From Cryptosporangium minutisporangium (GTDB lineage Bacteria; Actinomycetota; Actinomycetes; Mycobacteriales; Cryptosporangiaceae): a stretch of 64,000 bases of DNA. Below the pieces are notes generated by a model. It was not told the origin of the DNA. It saw only the letters and a list, made by a program, of their open reading frames with translations, and made no database searches. Every line of letters starts with the position of its first letter. The stretch's first letter is position 1. Made by a program: the position numbers and the translations under genes. Where the stretch lies: positions 258,230 to 322,229 of the forward strand of contig NZ_BAAAYN010000044.1 of the NCBI RefSeq assembly GCF_039536245.1, in the 5' to 3' direction. This document shows positions 39,890 through 47,766 of this stretch, in pieces.

Positions 39890-40458
39890 TGGTGGCCGAC
39901 GGGGTCTCGCTGCGCGGCGCGCCACTCCGGGGCGAGGACCGACCACACCTCGATGTCGTAGCGCCGGCCGCGGTGGAGGTAGTTCTGGCGCAGGACTCCC
40001 TCGCGCGTCATACCCAGCCGGCGGGCGACCGCGACGCTCGCGTCGTTGCCCACCGACACCTGCCACTCGACGCGGTGGATGCCGCGCTCCTCGATCGCCC
40101 AGTCGATGATCAGCCGCGCCGCGCGGGTCACCAGCCCTTTGCCGACCGCGGCCGGCTCCAGCCAGCAGCCCGCTTCCGCGGTGCTCTGAGCGAGGTCCAT
40201 CGTCCGGAACAACACGCCGCCGACCAAGGCCTTCGGAGTCCAGATGCCGTAGATGCGGCCGGTGTCGGTGGCGGCCTTCTCCGCGTACGACTGCAGAAAC
40301 GATCGCGCGGAGGCCTGATCGGTGACCGCGTCCGCGAGCCCGATGAACCGGCCGATGAACTCGCGGCCGCGGTTGATGTGGGCGAGGAACTCCTCGGCGC
40401 GCCACGGCTCCAGCGGCTGCAACAGCGCCCCGTCGTCCCCCATCGGGACCGTGAACAT
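39886..40458 (-). CDS. RimJ/RimL-type GNAT acetyltransferase
   Basis: A 190-residue acetyltransferase with AGCWLEPAAVGKGLVTRAAR as acetyl-CoA loop and HRVEWQVSVGNDASVAVARR, LGMTREGVLRQNYLHRGRRY, the RimL signature. ATG at 40458 with GAGGAGG a few bases upstream. Probably acts on ribosomal L7/L12-like or small amine substrates. It is 50 bases downstream of the aldo/keto reductase gene. Confidence 0.86.
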   Translation of the reverse strand: MFTVPMGDDGALLQPLEPWRAEEFLAHINRGREFIGRFIGLADAVTDQASARSFLQSYAEKAATDTGRIYGIWTPKALVGGVLFRTMDLAQSTAEAGCWLEPAAVGKGLVTRAARLIIDWAIEERGIHRVEWQVSVGNDASVAVARRLGMTREGVLRQNYLHRGRRYDIEVWSVLAPEWRAAQRDPVGHH

Positions 40459-40508
40459 CGCGTCCTCCTCGAGTCGGCGCTCACATCCTGCCAGGGGACG
40501 GCCCGGCG

Positions 40509-41327
40509 CTAGTGGAAGGCGGTGAGACGCTGCCGCTGGTCCTCGGTGAGCGACAGCGACGCGGCCGCGACGTTCTCCGCCAGGTGGTCGAGCGATGCGG
40601 TGCCGGGGATCGGCAGCATCATGGGCGACCGGTGGAGCAGCCAGGCGAGCGACACCTGGGCCGCCGTCGCGTCGAGCTCCGCGGCGACCGCGACGATCTC
40701 GGGGGCGTCCAGCAGCGGATGCACCGGACGCCACGGGAGGAACGCGATCCCGGCCTCGGTGCAGGCGTCGAGGACGGCGTCGTGCTCCCGGTCGAGGACG
40801 TTGTAGCGATTCTGGACGCTCGCGATCTCGGCGATCGAGCGGGCCTCGTCCAGCTGGTCGACGGTCACCTCGGACAGCCCGAGGTGACCGATCTTCCCGG
40901 CGAGCTGCAGCTCGCGCAGCGTCCCCACCTGGTCGGCCAACGGAACCTCGGGATCCACCCGGTGCAGCTGGAGAAGCTCCAGCCGATCCTGACGCAGTCG
41001 CCGGAGGCCTTCGTCGACCTGGTGGCGCAGGACCTCCGGGCGCCCGCACAGCTCGCCACCCTCCGGGGTGTTCACGACGCCGACCTTCGTCGTGATCAGC
41101 AACTCGTCGGGGTAGGGGTGGAGCGCCTCGGCGAGCAATTCCTCGTTGGCGCCCCACCCGTAGAGGTGCGCGGTGTCGATCAGCGTCACGCCCAGCTCCA
41201 CCGCCCGGCGGGCGACGGCGATCGCAGTGCTGCGTTCGGCGGCCGGTTCGGTCGGCAGGCGCATGGCGCCGAAACCCAGGCGGTGGACGGTGCGGTCAGT
41301 TCCGATGCGGATCGTCGTCGGGGGCAC
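40509..41327 (-). CDS. Aldo/keto reductase
   Basis: A 272-residue (alpha/beta)8 NADPH-dependent aldo/keto reductase with the full catalytic tetrad: Asp51, Tyr56, Lys81 and His122 (IDTAHLYG, TTKVG, LLQLHRVD). The C-terminal WLLHRSPMMLPIPGTASLDH provides cofactor contacts. Cytosolic; carbonyl substrate unknown. GTG start. Same strand as the downstream GNAT gene. Confidence 0.88.
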   Translation of the reverse strand: MPPTTIRIGTDRTVHRLGFGAMRLPTEPAAERSTAIAVARRAVELGVTLIDTAHLYGWGANEELLAEALHPYPDELLITTKVGVVNTPEGGELCGRPEVLRHQVDEGLRRLRQDRLELLQLHRVDPEVPLADQVGTLRELQLAGKIGHLGLSEVTVDQLDEARSIAEIASVQNRYNVLDREHDAVLDACTEAGIAFLPWRPVHPLLDAPEIVAVAAELDATAAQVSLAWLLHRSPMMLPIPGTASLDHLAENVAAASLSLTEDQRQRLTAFH

Positions 41328-41408
41328 GCGTCGATGATCCCGCTGTGGTCAACGCCGGCGAGCCGCGCCCCGGCAGGGAGTCGATCGACGGCGTGCGGCG
41401 AGTAGGCG

Positions 41409-41801
41409 TCAGCCGCTTTGCGCCTCGCGTCGGACGCGCTCGAACTCGGCGCCCATCGCCTCGGCCAGCGCGTGCGCGCCGGACAGCGGACGCACCATGA
41501 CCGTCAGCTCGTCGATCAAGCCCTCGTCGTTCAGGTGCAGGAAGTCGCAGCCGTTGACGTCCTTGCCTCCCACGGTCGCCCGGAACACCAGCGCGTGGTC
41601 GCGACCGTCCGGGCTGGAGATCTCGCGCACGTAGTGCAGGTTCTCGAACACCCGCAGGGCGGCGCGCAGGATCGCAGCGGTCAGCGGCTTACCGGGGTAC
41701 GGCTTGTACGCGACCGGGCTGTGGAACACGACGTCGTCGGCGAGTAGGGCTTCTGCGGCTGCCGCGTCACCCGACTCGGCGGCCTTGCGGAACGCTTCCA
41801 T
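41409..41801 (-). CDS. SnoaL/NTF2-like family protein
   Basis: A 130-residue NTF2-fold protein: FRKAAESGDAAAAEALLADD, VVFHSPVAYKPYPGKPLTAA and DFLHLNDEGLIDELTVMVRP. Such proteins bind or isomerise small molecules. ATG at 41801 with GGGAGA a few bases ahead. Divergent from a PadR regulator with GACTA-type dyads between, so probably repressed by it. Confidence 0.8.
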   Translation of the reverse strand: MEAFRKAAESGDAAAAEALLADDVVFHSPVAYKPYPGKPLTAAILRAALRVFENLHYVREISSPDGRDHALVFRATVGGKDVNGCDFLHLNDEGLIDELTVMVRPLSGAHALAEAMGAEFERVRREAQSG

Positions 41802-41824
41802 GGGTTCTCCCTATTCAACTTTTT

Positions 41825-41887
41825 GACTATGCGGCCGAGGGTATGAGCAGGAGCGGTCCCCTGTCCATAGTCGCTTTGTTGACTAAG
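41825..41887. promoter_or_regulatory. PadR operator half-sites GACTATG/CATAGTC
   Basis: GACTATG (41825-41831), CATAGTC (41866-41872) and GACTAAG (41881-41887) lie in the 94-bp divergent region. The last two form the dyad TAGTC-8 bases-GACTA, the N8 geometry common to PadR sites, ending nine bases before the PadR start. Confidence 0.55.
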
Positions 41888-41895
41888 ATTCACGC

Positions 41896-42456
41896 ATGGC
41901 ACTGCGGGATGCGGTCATGGCCGCACTGCTCGGCGGCGAAGCGTCGGGCTACGACTTGGCCAAGGTGTTCGACGCTTCGGTGGCCAACTTCTGGCTGGCG
42001 ACACCGCAGCAGCTCTATCGCGAGCTCGACCGGATGGAGGCCGACGGGCTCGTCCGCGCGCGCGTCGTCGAGCAGGAGCGACGTCCGAACAAGCGCCTGT
42101 TCTCCCTCACCGAGGCTGGGCTGGAAGCGCTGCACCGCTTCACCACCGAACCGGCCAGGCCCGGCGTGATCCGCGACGACCTCCTGGTGAAGGTCGCGGC
42201 CGTGGACGCCGGGGACAGCGCCGCCGTCCAGGAGGCGATCCGCGAGCGTCTGACGTGGGCGGAGGCGAAGGTGGCGTTCTACGAGCGGCAGCGCACCCGG
42301 CTGCTGGACGGCCGCTTCGAGGACGAGTTCCTCGCCGAGGCCGAACGCGTGGGGCCGTACCTGACGCTCATGCGCGGGCTGTCGTTCGAGCGGGAGAACG
42401 TGCGCTGGTGCGAGCGCGCCCTCACCGTCCTCGAGCGTCGAGTTGCGCCACGATGA
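41896..42456 (+). CDS. PadR family transcriptional regulator with Vir-like C-terminal domain
   Basis: A 186-residue PadR regulator of the longer subgroup: ALRDAVMAALLGGEASGYDL, TPQQLYRELDRMEADGLVRA, RPNKRLFSLTEAGLEALHRF in the winged HTH and a C-terminal helical dimer domain (about 95-180). Divergent from the SnoaL-like gene, which it probably controls. Followed 49 bases later by a small hypothetical gene on the same strand. Confidence 0.87.
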   Translation: MALRDAVMAALLGGEASGYDLAKVFDASVANFWLATPQQLYRELDRMEADGLVRARVVEQERRPNKRLFSLTEAGLEALHRFTTEPARPGVIRDDLLVKVAAVDAGDSAAVQEAIRERLTWAEAKVAFYERQRTRLLDGRFEDEFLAEAERVGPYLTLMRGLSFERENVRWCERALTVLERRVAPR

Positions 42457-42505
42457 CGGAGAAATCAATACGACGTATGGGCGTCTTTCTGGCCATACTG
42501 GATCG

Positions 42506-42724
42506 ATGAATGACGAACGGGAGCTCTGGGAAGTGCGGGTGGGCTTCGTCGCCACCGAGCAGCAGGCCGAGCAGCTGAAGGAGCAGATCGCGCGGCTGCT
42601 CTGCCCGGAGCCCGACCACGCGCCGCCGTGCCGGCTGCCCTGGCAGATCGTGCTGTCGCGCCCGGACGACACAGAGGTCTACGAGTCCGTGCTCATCCAG
42701 GACCGCATCGAACACCGAGCCTGA
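42506..42724 (+). CDS. Small conserved hypothetical protein
   Basis: A 72-residue soluble protein, ELWEVRVGFVATEQQAEQLK, then LPWQIVLSRPDDTEVYESVL. The pattern of a beta strand, helix and two strands suggests a small ferredoxin-like fold. ATG at 42506; no named family recognised. Converges with the Nudix gene 18 bases away. Confidence 0.6.
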   Translation: MNDERELWEVRVGFVATEQQAEQLKEQIARLLCPEPDHAPPCRLPWQIVLSRPDDTEVYESVLIQDRIEHRA

Positions 42725-42742
42725 AAGTCGAACCAGTAGCGC

Positions 42743-43246
42743 TCACTCCCGGTAGAGGTAGCTGATCGCGCCGCTGCGCTGGGCTTCCAGAGCGGCGTCC
42801 AGCCGGGCCGAGACCAGCGGGAGCAATCGTCGCCGGGCCTCCTCCGGCTCGCAGAACCGGTAGGCGGTGACCTCGCCGTCCACCAGGCGGATGTCGGCGG
42901 CCTGATCCCCGGTGAGCGTTCCGCCGTCGAACACGAACGCGAGGATGTCGTCCCAAGGCTCGTGCGGCGGAATCCAGTCGACGACGAGCAGCTGCCCCGG
43001 CGTCCGGTCGAGCCCTAATTCCTCTCGCAGCTCCCGGGCCGCGGCGAGGTGTGGCGCCTCGTTGACCTCCACCATGCCGCCGGGGAGGTCCCAACCGAGC
43101 TTGTAGTGCGGATCGACGAGCAGGATCCGCCCCGCCTCGTCGCGGATCACCAGGTCGGCGGTGACGCGCTTCCGAGGCAGTCGGACCACACCCTCGCCGA
43201 GATAGGACTGCCACTCCAGAGCCGTCGGCTCGGCCTCCACGTTCAC
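42743..43246 (-). CDS. Nudix hydrolase
   Basis: A 167-residue Nudix hydrolase with a perfect Nudix box at residues 57-79 (Gly57-x5-Glu63-x7-Arg71-Glu72-Leu-x-Glu75-Glu76-x-Gly78-Leu). It hydrolyses nucleoside diphosphates linked to other groups and uses Mg2+; the exact substrate is unknown. An N-terminal extension (about 30 residues, with YLGEGVVRLPRKR) precedes the domain. GTG start. Confidence 0.88.
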   Translation of the reverse strand: MNVEAEPTALEWQSYLGEGVVRLPRKRVTADLVIRDEAGRILLVDPHYKLGWDLPGGMVEVNEAPHLAAARELREELGLDRTPGQLLVVDWIPPHEPWDDILAFVFDGGTLTGDQAADIRLVDGEVTAYRFCEPEEARRRLLPLVSARLDAALEAQRSGAISYLYRE

Positions 43247-43291
43247 GCTCCCCGGTTACGGCCGTCACGCCGAGGCCCAGCGTAGGGCCGG

Positions 43292-43831
43292 TCAGCGACC
43301 GGCTTTGCGAGCGCGGTACGCCGCCACGTTCGTGCGATTTCCGCAGCCACCGTCGCAGAACCGCCGCGACCGGTTCTTGGAGAGGTCGACCAGGACGTCG
43401 TCGCAGTCGTCCGCGGCGCAGACCCGCAGGCGCCCCAGCTCGTCCATGCGGACGACGTCCACCATCGCCATCGCGGTCTCGACCAGGATCCGGACCGCCA
43501 GGTCGGCCTCGGCCGAGATCGCGTGCAGGTGATAGTCCCAGGTGTCGTGCCGGACCAGCTGCGGAAGCGCGCCGGTCTCCCGCAGCATCGCGTTCGTCTC
43601 GGCGACGACCTCGTCACGGTCGGCGTGCCAGAGCCGCTCCAGTCGCGGCCGCACCGCCCGCACGGCCTCGAACTCCGCCTGGTCACCGGCGATCCGGCCG
43701 GAGTAACTCCAGCGTTCGACGAACGCGACGACGTCGGCCGGACCTGCGAGAGCGTCCGGGGTCGGGTGTGCGGTGTTCACCAGCTCGGCGGCCGCGACGA
43801 GGGCCGCCTCGGTGTCATGAGCAAAAAGCAC
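43292..43831 (-). CDS. CGNR zinc-finger/ABATE domain transcriptional regulator
   Basis: A 179-residue protein: N-terminal ABATE domain (ELVNTAHPTPDALAGPADVV) and C-terminal CGNR zinc finger with Cys138, Cys143, Cys159 and Cys163 (RVCAADDCDD and RRFCDGGCGNRTNVAAYR), the DNA-binding treble-clef-like motif. GTG start. Divergent from the EamA transporter only 36 bases away, a pairing seen often in actinobacteria, so it most likely controls that transporter. Confidence 0.87.
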   Translation of the reverse strand: MLFAHDTEAALVAAAELVNTAHPTPDALAGPADVVAFVERWSYSGRIAGDQAEFEAVRAVRPRLERLWHADRDEVVAETNAMLRETGALPQLVRHDTWDYHLHAISAEADLAVRILVETAMAMVDVVRMDELGRLRVCAADDCDDVLVDLSKNRSRRFCDGGCGNRTNVAAYRARKAGR

Positions 43832-43867
43832 CTTGACTCCTTACCGAAGGGCTCCTAGGTTCGGGTC

Positions 43868-44869
43868 ATGAGTGTAACGAGGATTGCCTCTTACGCCGAC
43901 CGGCGCCGTGGTGTCGTGGGTCTCGGCCTCGCGCTGGTCTCCGCCGTCGCGTTCGGCACGGCCGGCAGCTTCGGCGGCGCGCTGATGTCGTCCGGCTGGA
44001 CGTCCGGCGCGGTGGTGACCACCCGCATCTCGCTCGCCGCGCTGATCCTGACCGGACCGGCGCTGTTCGCGCTGCGCGGCCGATGGCGGGCGCTGCGGTC
44101 GAGCCTGGGTGTCGTCGCGCTCTACGGTGCGGTCGCGGTCGCCGGCTGCCAGCTGTTCTTCTTCAATGCGGTGCAGCGACTCGACGTCGGCGTCGCGCTC
44201 TTGCTGGAGTACATGGGCATCGTGCTCGTGGTGTTCTGGATGTGGGTTCGCCACCGTCGGCGTCCGCGCTGGTTGACGCTGCTGGGCGTGGTCGCGGCGG
44301 TACTGGGGCTGGTGCTCGTGCTCGATCCGTCCGGGGGCCTGGACGCCGTCGGTGTGATCTGGGGTCTGCTCGCCGGCACCGGGCTGGCCGTGTACTTCGT
44401 GCTCTCGGCCCGGCAGGACGACGCGGTGCCGCCGCTCGTCGTCGCCTGGGGCGGCATGGTCGTCGGCGCGCTGACACTTGGCGCGTTCGCGCTGTTCGGC
44501 GCGTTGCCGGTGCACGCGGCGACCACCGATGTCGAGCTGTTCGGGCGAAACATGAGCTGGCTGGTGCCGGTGCTGGGGCTGTCGGTCGTCGCGGCCGCGA
44601 TCGCCTACACGGCCGGCGTGGGCGCGGCCCGGCTGCTCGGTGCGACCGTGGCGTCGTTCGTCGGGCTGACCGAGGTGCTGTTCGCGGTCCTGTTCGCCGC
44701 GCTGTCGGTCGGCCAGGTCCCCGGCGCGCTGCAGTTGGTCGGTGGGTTGGTCGTGCTGGTCGGCGTCGCCCTGGTCCGAGCGACCGAAAGCAGCCCGACC
44801 GAAGGTGGGGAAGCCGCTGCGGTTCCGCCCGCGGCCGACGCGGCTCCGCCGGCAAAAATCGGGGTCTGA
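43868..44869 (+). CDS. EamA/DMT family transporter
   Basis: A 333-residue transporter with ten predicted helices: GLGLALVSAVAFGTAGSFGG, FFFNAVQRLDVGVALLLEYM in repeat 1 and ARLLGATVASFVGLTEVLFA in repeat 2, closing with an Ala/Pro-rich tail. Likely amino acid or metabolite efflux. Divergent from the CGNR regulator, its probable controller. Confidence 0.87.
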   Translation: MSVTRIASYADRRRGVVGLGLALVSAVAFGTAGSFGGALMSSGWTSGAVVTTRISLAALILTGPALFALRGRWRALRSSLGVVALYGAVAVAGCQLFFFNAVQRLDVGVALLLEYMGIVLVVFWMWVRHRRRPRWLTLLGVVAAVLGLVLVLDPSGGLDAVGVIWGLLAGTGLAVYFVLSARQDDAVPPLVVAWGGMVVGALTLGAFALFGALPVHAATTDVELFGRNMSWLVPVLGLSVVAAAIAYTAGVGAARLLGATVASFVGLTEVLFAVLFAALSVGQVPGALQLVGGLVVLVGVALVRATESSPTEGGEAAAVPPAADAAPPAKIGV

Positions 44870-44907
44870 GGGACTGAAATGTCGGAGCCGGGTGGTACAC
44901 CGAAGGC

Positions 44908-45210
44908 ATGACTACGGTCGTGGAGGCCTTCGCCAGCGTTGCCGCCCAGGTCGTGGAGCGGTTCGTCGGGCGGAACGGACGGGTACGCGGTTCGGCCGTC
45001 GTCCACGCCGTGCACCCCGAACGCTGGCTGGGGGAGATCCGGGTTCCGGCGCCGGCGTGCCGGGTGGGTGTGGCCGGGTTCGAGCTCGACGCGCTGGTAC
45101 CGACCGACGATCCGGTGACGTGCGCCCGGTGCTTGCAGAGCGGGCAGCACAGCACCGTCAACAGCGCGGGCCCGCGCCAGCTCGCGCTCTGGGAGGCCGA
45201 GAACCCGTGA
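44908..45210 (+). CDS. Hypothetical protein with possible zinc-binding cysteines
   Basis: A 100-residue soluble protein: VVEAFASVAAQVVERFVGRN, PACRVGVAGFELDALVPTDD, PVTCARCLQSGQHSTVNSAG. The CxxC plus Cys/His residues suggest a zinc ribbon. No named family recognised. ATG start 38 bases after the EamA stop; the convergent DUF1232 gene ends two bases away. Confidence 0.6.
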   Translation: MTTVVEAFASVAAQVVERFVGRNGRVRGSAVVHAVHPERWLGEIRVPAPACRVGVAGFELDALVPTDDPVTCARCLQSGQHSTVNSAGPRQLALWEAENP

Positions 45211-45212
45211 CC

Positions 45213-45617
45213 TCACGGCGGCGGTAGCCGGCAGAGGCGGTGGAGCGTGGCCAGGCCCGCGGGGGTGCCCGGCCAGTGGCGGGCCAACGCGTCGGGGCCG
45301 GCCGCTCGCGCCACCGAGCGCAGCGCCAACGCCACGACGACCGCGTCGTCGGCGTACCCGATCACCGGGAGGAAGTCGGGAACGAGGTCGATCGGCAGCA
45401 GCAGGTAACCCAGCAGCAGCGCGAGCCGCACGCGGACACCCCGGCCCAGCGTGCGGTCGGCCGCCAGCCGCCGCAGCAGCCGGAGGACGTCCGGCAGCAG
45501 GCGCATCGTCTCCCGCAGCGTCACCGGATCGCCGCGTCGGCTCGCGATCCAGAGCGCGCCGACCAGCAGCAGCCAGACGAGCAGCAGCCCACCGGCCACG
45601 CCGAGAAGAACGCGCAT
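45213..45617 (-). CDS. DUF1232 (YkvA-like) membrane protein
   Basis: A 134-residue protein with a strong N-terminal helix (LLGVAGGLLLVWLLLVGALW) and the DUF1232 motif LALLLGYLLLPIDLVPDFLP, VIGYADDAVVVALALRS, where the LLP-DL-PD-LP-IG-DD signature is exact. Role unknown. Its ATG shares its A with the stop of the hydrolase fragment at 45617-45727. Last gene of the leftward unit from 47718. Confidence 0.85.
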   Translation of the reverse strand: MRVLLGVAGGLLLVWLLLVGALWIASRRGDPVTLRETMRLLPDVLRLLRRLAADRTLGRGVRVRLALLLGYLLLPIDLVPDFLPVIGYADDAVVVALALRSVARAAGPDALARHWPGTPAGLATLHRLCRLPPP

Positions 45618-45727
45618 CAGGATCTGGCTGCCCGAGTTCGGTCCACGGCGGCGTCGAAGCCGCTCACCATGTCGGCGTCCCAGGACGAGGCGTCCAGCCA
45701 CAGGCCGGGGATCAGGATGACGTCCAT
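45617..45727 (-). pseudogene. N-terminal fragment of an alpha/beta hydrolase
   Basis: A 36-codon frame, MDVILIPGLWLDASSWDADM then SGFDAAVDRTRAARS. The first 18 residues match the start of short alpha/beta hydrolases (VILIPGxWLxxxSW); the nucleophile and the rest are missing, and the frame now ends at the DUF1232 start. It overlaps the GNAT gene by 16 bases. An internal deletion of the original gene is the best reading. Confidence 0.55.
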
Positions 45728-46182
45728 GCCCCGAGATCCTTACGCAAATGAACCAGGTCCACACCGGGGCGGAGTGCGGTGCGGTGTGTTTCGACGTAAC
45801 CGTGCCGGATGTAGAGGCGGAGGTTGCCCTCGCTGAGATGTCCGGTGAACAGCGCCGCGGCGGCCACACCGGACGCCTGCTCGATCGCGTCCAGCAGGCG
45901 CGAACCGACGCCGCGGCCCTGCTGGTCCGGCGCGACCGTGAGGCGACCGACGTGGACGGTGCCGTCCTCCACCCGGGCGCGTACCGCACCGACGATGCGG
46001 TGACCGGCGACCGCCTTGAGCGCCAGTGACCCGGCGAGCTCGGATTCCAGCTCCGCCAGCGTCTGGACGAGCGGCGGCAGGTTCGGGTCGCCGTAGAGGC
46101 GTGCCTCGGTGACGTACGCCGCGCGCTGCAGCGTGAGCAGCTCCCCGGCGTCCGCGGCGGCGACCGGGAGGATGTCGATCAT
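45712..46182 (-). CDS. GNAT family N-acetyltransferase
   Basis: A 156-residue acetyltransferase with GRLTVAPDQQGRGVGSRLLD as acetyl-CoA loop and LFTGHLSEGNLRLYIRHGYV. The ATG at 46182 overlaps the MFS stop (ATGA), so the two are coupled. Possibly acetylates the compound handled by the MFS transporter, an inference from operon order. Confidence 0.86.
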   Translation of the reverse strand: MIDILPVAAADAGELLTLQRAAYVTEARLYGDPNLPPLVQTLAELESELAGSLALKAVAGHRIVGAVRARVEDGTVHVGRLTVAPDQQGRGVGSRLLDAIEQASGVAAAALFTGHLSEGNLRLYIRHGYVETHRTALRPGVDLVHLRKDLGAWTSS

Positions 46183-47360
46183 GCGTCTGCCTTCGGGGGG
46201 CGGAGTGTGGTGGCGAGCAAGCCGGCGACGGCGAGGAGCACGGCGACGCTGATCAGCGCGCGCCGGAGCGACTCGTGGTCGCCGAAGAAGCCGATCAGGG
46301 GCGGTCCGGCGAGGAAACCGCAGTAGCCGATCGAGCCGATGACGCTCACTCGTCGGGCGGCCAGGCGAGGCTCGTCGGCACCGGCGCTCATGCCGACCGG
46401 GAAGCCCAGCGACGTCCCGATGCCCCAGAGCAGTACCCCGACGAACGCGACCGGGGCGACCGGACCGGCCACGAAGAGGAGAACGCCGACCACCGCCACC
46501 ACCGCCAGCGTGCGCACCACCGGCACCCGGCCGTACCGGTCGAGAAGGCCGGGGCCGATCCAGCGGGCAGCGGTCATCGCCGCGAGGAACGTCGCGAACG
46601 CCAGCGTCCCGATCGTGTCCGATGTCGAGTACCCGTCGATCATCGTGATGCCGATCCAGTCGTTGCCCGCTCCCTCGGCGAACGCGAACGCCAGCACGGC
46701 CGCGCCGATCAGCAGAGTGCGCGGTTCCCGCCAGGCGTCGATGGCCCGTCCGGCCACGGGCTCCTCGTCGGCGTCCACGTCCGGTACGAACGCCCGGACG
46801 CCGACCGGGACGACGATCCCGACCAGCACGGCGACGACGCTCAGGTGGACGACGACCGGAACGCCCGCGGCGACGACCACCGTGCTGACCAGCGCGCCCG
46901 CCACGGTGCCTGCGCTCCACCCGGCGTGGAACCGGGGCATGATCGACCGGCCGGCCAACCGCTCGGCGACCGCGGCCTGAACGTTCATCCCGACGTCCCA
47001 GATGCCGTTCGCGAAGCCCACCAGGAACAGCCCGACCACTACCGGCGCGACGCCGGCGAGCTGACCGAACGCGATCGCCAGCAGCCCCACGGTGGTGAGC
47101 AGCGCCATCGCGGCCACGGTCCGGCGCGACGTGAAGCGGGAGACCACCCAGCCGGCGAGCGGAAGTGCGACGACCGAACCGAAAGCCAGGCAGAGCAGCA
47201 CCAGCCCGAGGCGCGAGGCGTCCAGATCGAGGCGGTCGCGGACCTGCGGAATCCGTGCCGCCCAGCTCGCCATGATGAAGCCGGAGACGGCGAAGGCGAG
47301 GTAGGTGGCGCGAACGGCCCCGGTGACTTCCGCCTGGCGAACGTCCCGGTCAACCGCCAT
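46179..47360 (-). CDS. MFS transporter
   Basis: A 393-residue major facilitator with twelve predicted helices; the first loop ASWAARIPQVRDRLDLDASR and GWVVSRFTSRRTVAAMALL show the usual MFS motif A region. It resembles the FucP/YbjJ-like group of efflux or sugar carriers. The ATG at 47360 lies 11 bases inside the upstream zinc-ribbon gene and is coupled to the downstream GNAT gene. Confidence 0.86.
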   Translation of the reverse strand: MAVDRDVRQAEVTGAVRATYLAFAVSGFIMASWAARIPQVRDRLDLDASRLGLVLLCLAFGSVVALPLAGWVVSRFTSRRTVAAMALLTTVGLLAIAFGQLAGVAPVVVGLFLVGFANGIWDVGMNVQAAVAERLAGRSIMPRFHAGWSAGTVAGALVSTVVVAAGVPVVVHLSVVAVLVGIVVPVGVRAFVPDVDADEEPVAGRAIDAWREPRTLLIGAAVLAFAFAEGAGNDWIGITMIDGYSTSDTIGTLAFATFLAAMTAARWIGPGLLDRYGRVPVVRTLAVVAVVGVLLFVAGPVAPVAFVGVLLWGIGTSLGFPVGMSAGADEPRLAARRVSVIGSIGYCGFLAGPPLIGFFGDHESLRRALISVAVLLAVAGLLATTLRPPKADA

Positions 47361-47718
47361 GCGGAACGTCTCCGGATCCCGCCGGGAGTTTTCGCTGGCC
47401 CGGCAGGGCGGTGGGCTCGGCGTACTCGTCGAGCCGCTCGGCGACCATCTGTCCGAACAACCCGCTGAGGCGGCCGCACTCCCGGCACTGGAAGTTGGCG
47501 TCCATCTGGTGGCTGCCGCAGTGATCGCAGCGTCCGTGATCGCGTGGGTCGTGGTAGGCCCGCAACGCCTCGGCCAGTGCGCGCGCGACCGGTGCGCGCA
47601 CGGTCAGACGTACGCCGTTGACGTCGAGTTCGGTGTGGATCGGCGCATCCGGCTCGTACCTGTCGGTCCGGGCGACGAATTCGACCAGTGCGGTCAGGAC
47701 GTCATCGGAAGCGGGCAT
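47350..47718 (-). CDS. Zinc-ribbon hypothetical protein
   Basis: A 122-residue protein with a Cys4 zinc ribbon CDHCGSHQMDANFQCRECGR (about residues 66-85) after a helical/beta N-terminal part (VARTDRYEPDAPIHTELDVN). Family not recognised. ATG at 47718 is chosen; a GTG two codons upstream is also possible. Overlaps the MFS start by 11 bases. Confidence 0.65.
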   Translation of the reverse strand: MPASDDVLTALVEFVARTDRYEPDAPIHTELDVNGVRLTVRAPVARALAEALRAYHDPRDHGRCDHCGSHQMDANFQCRECGRLSGLFGQMVAERLDEYAEPTALPGQRKLPAGSGDVPHGG

Positions 47719-47766
47719 ATTCACACCTAACCAGGTTCACTCATCGCTCGGCACACGGCGGAAGTC

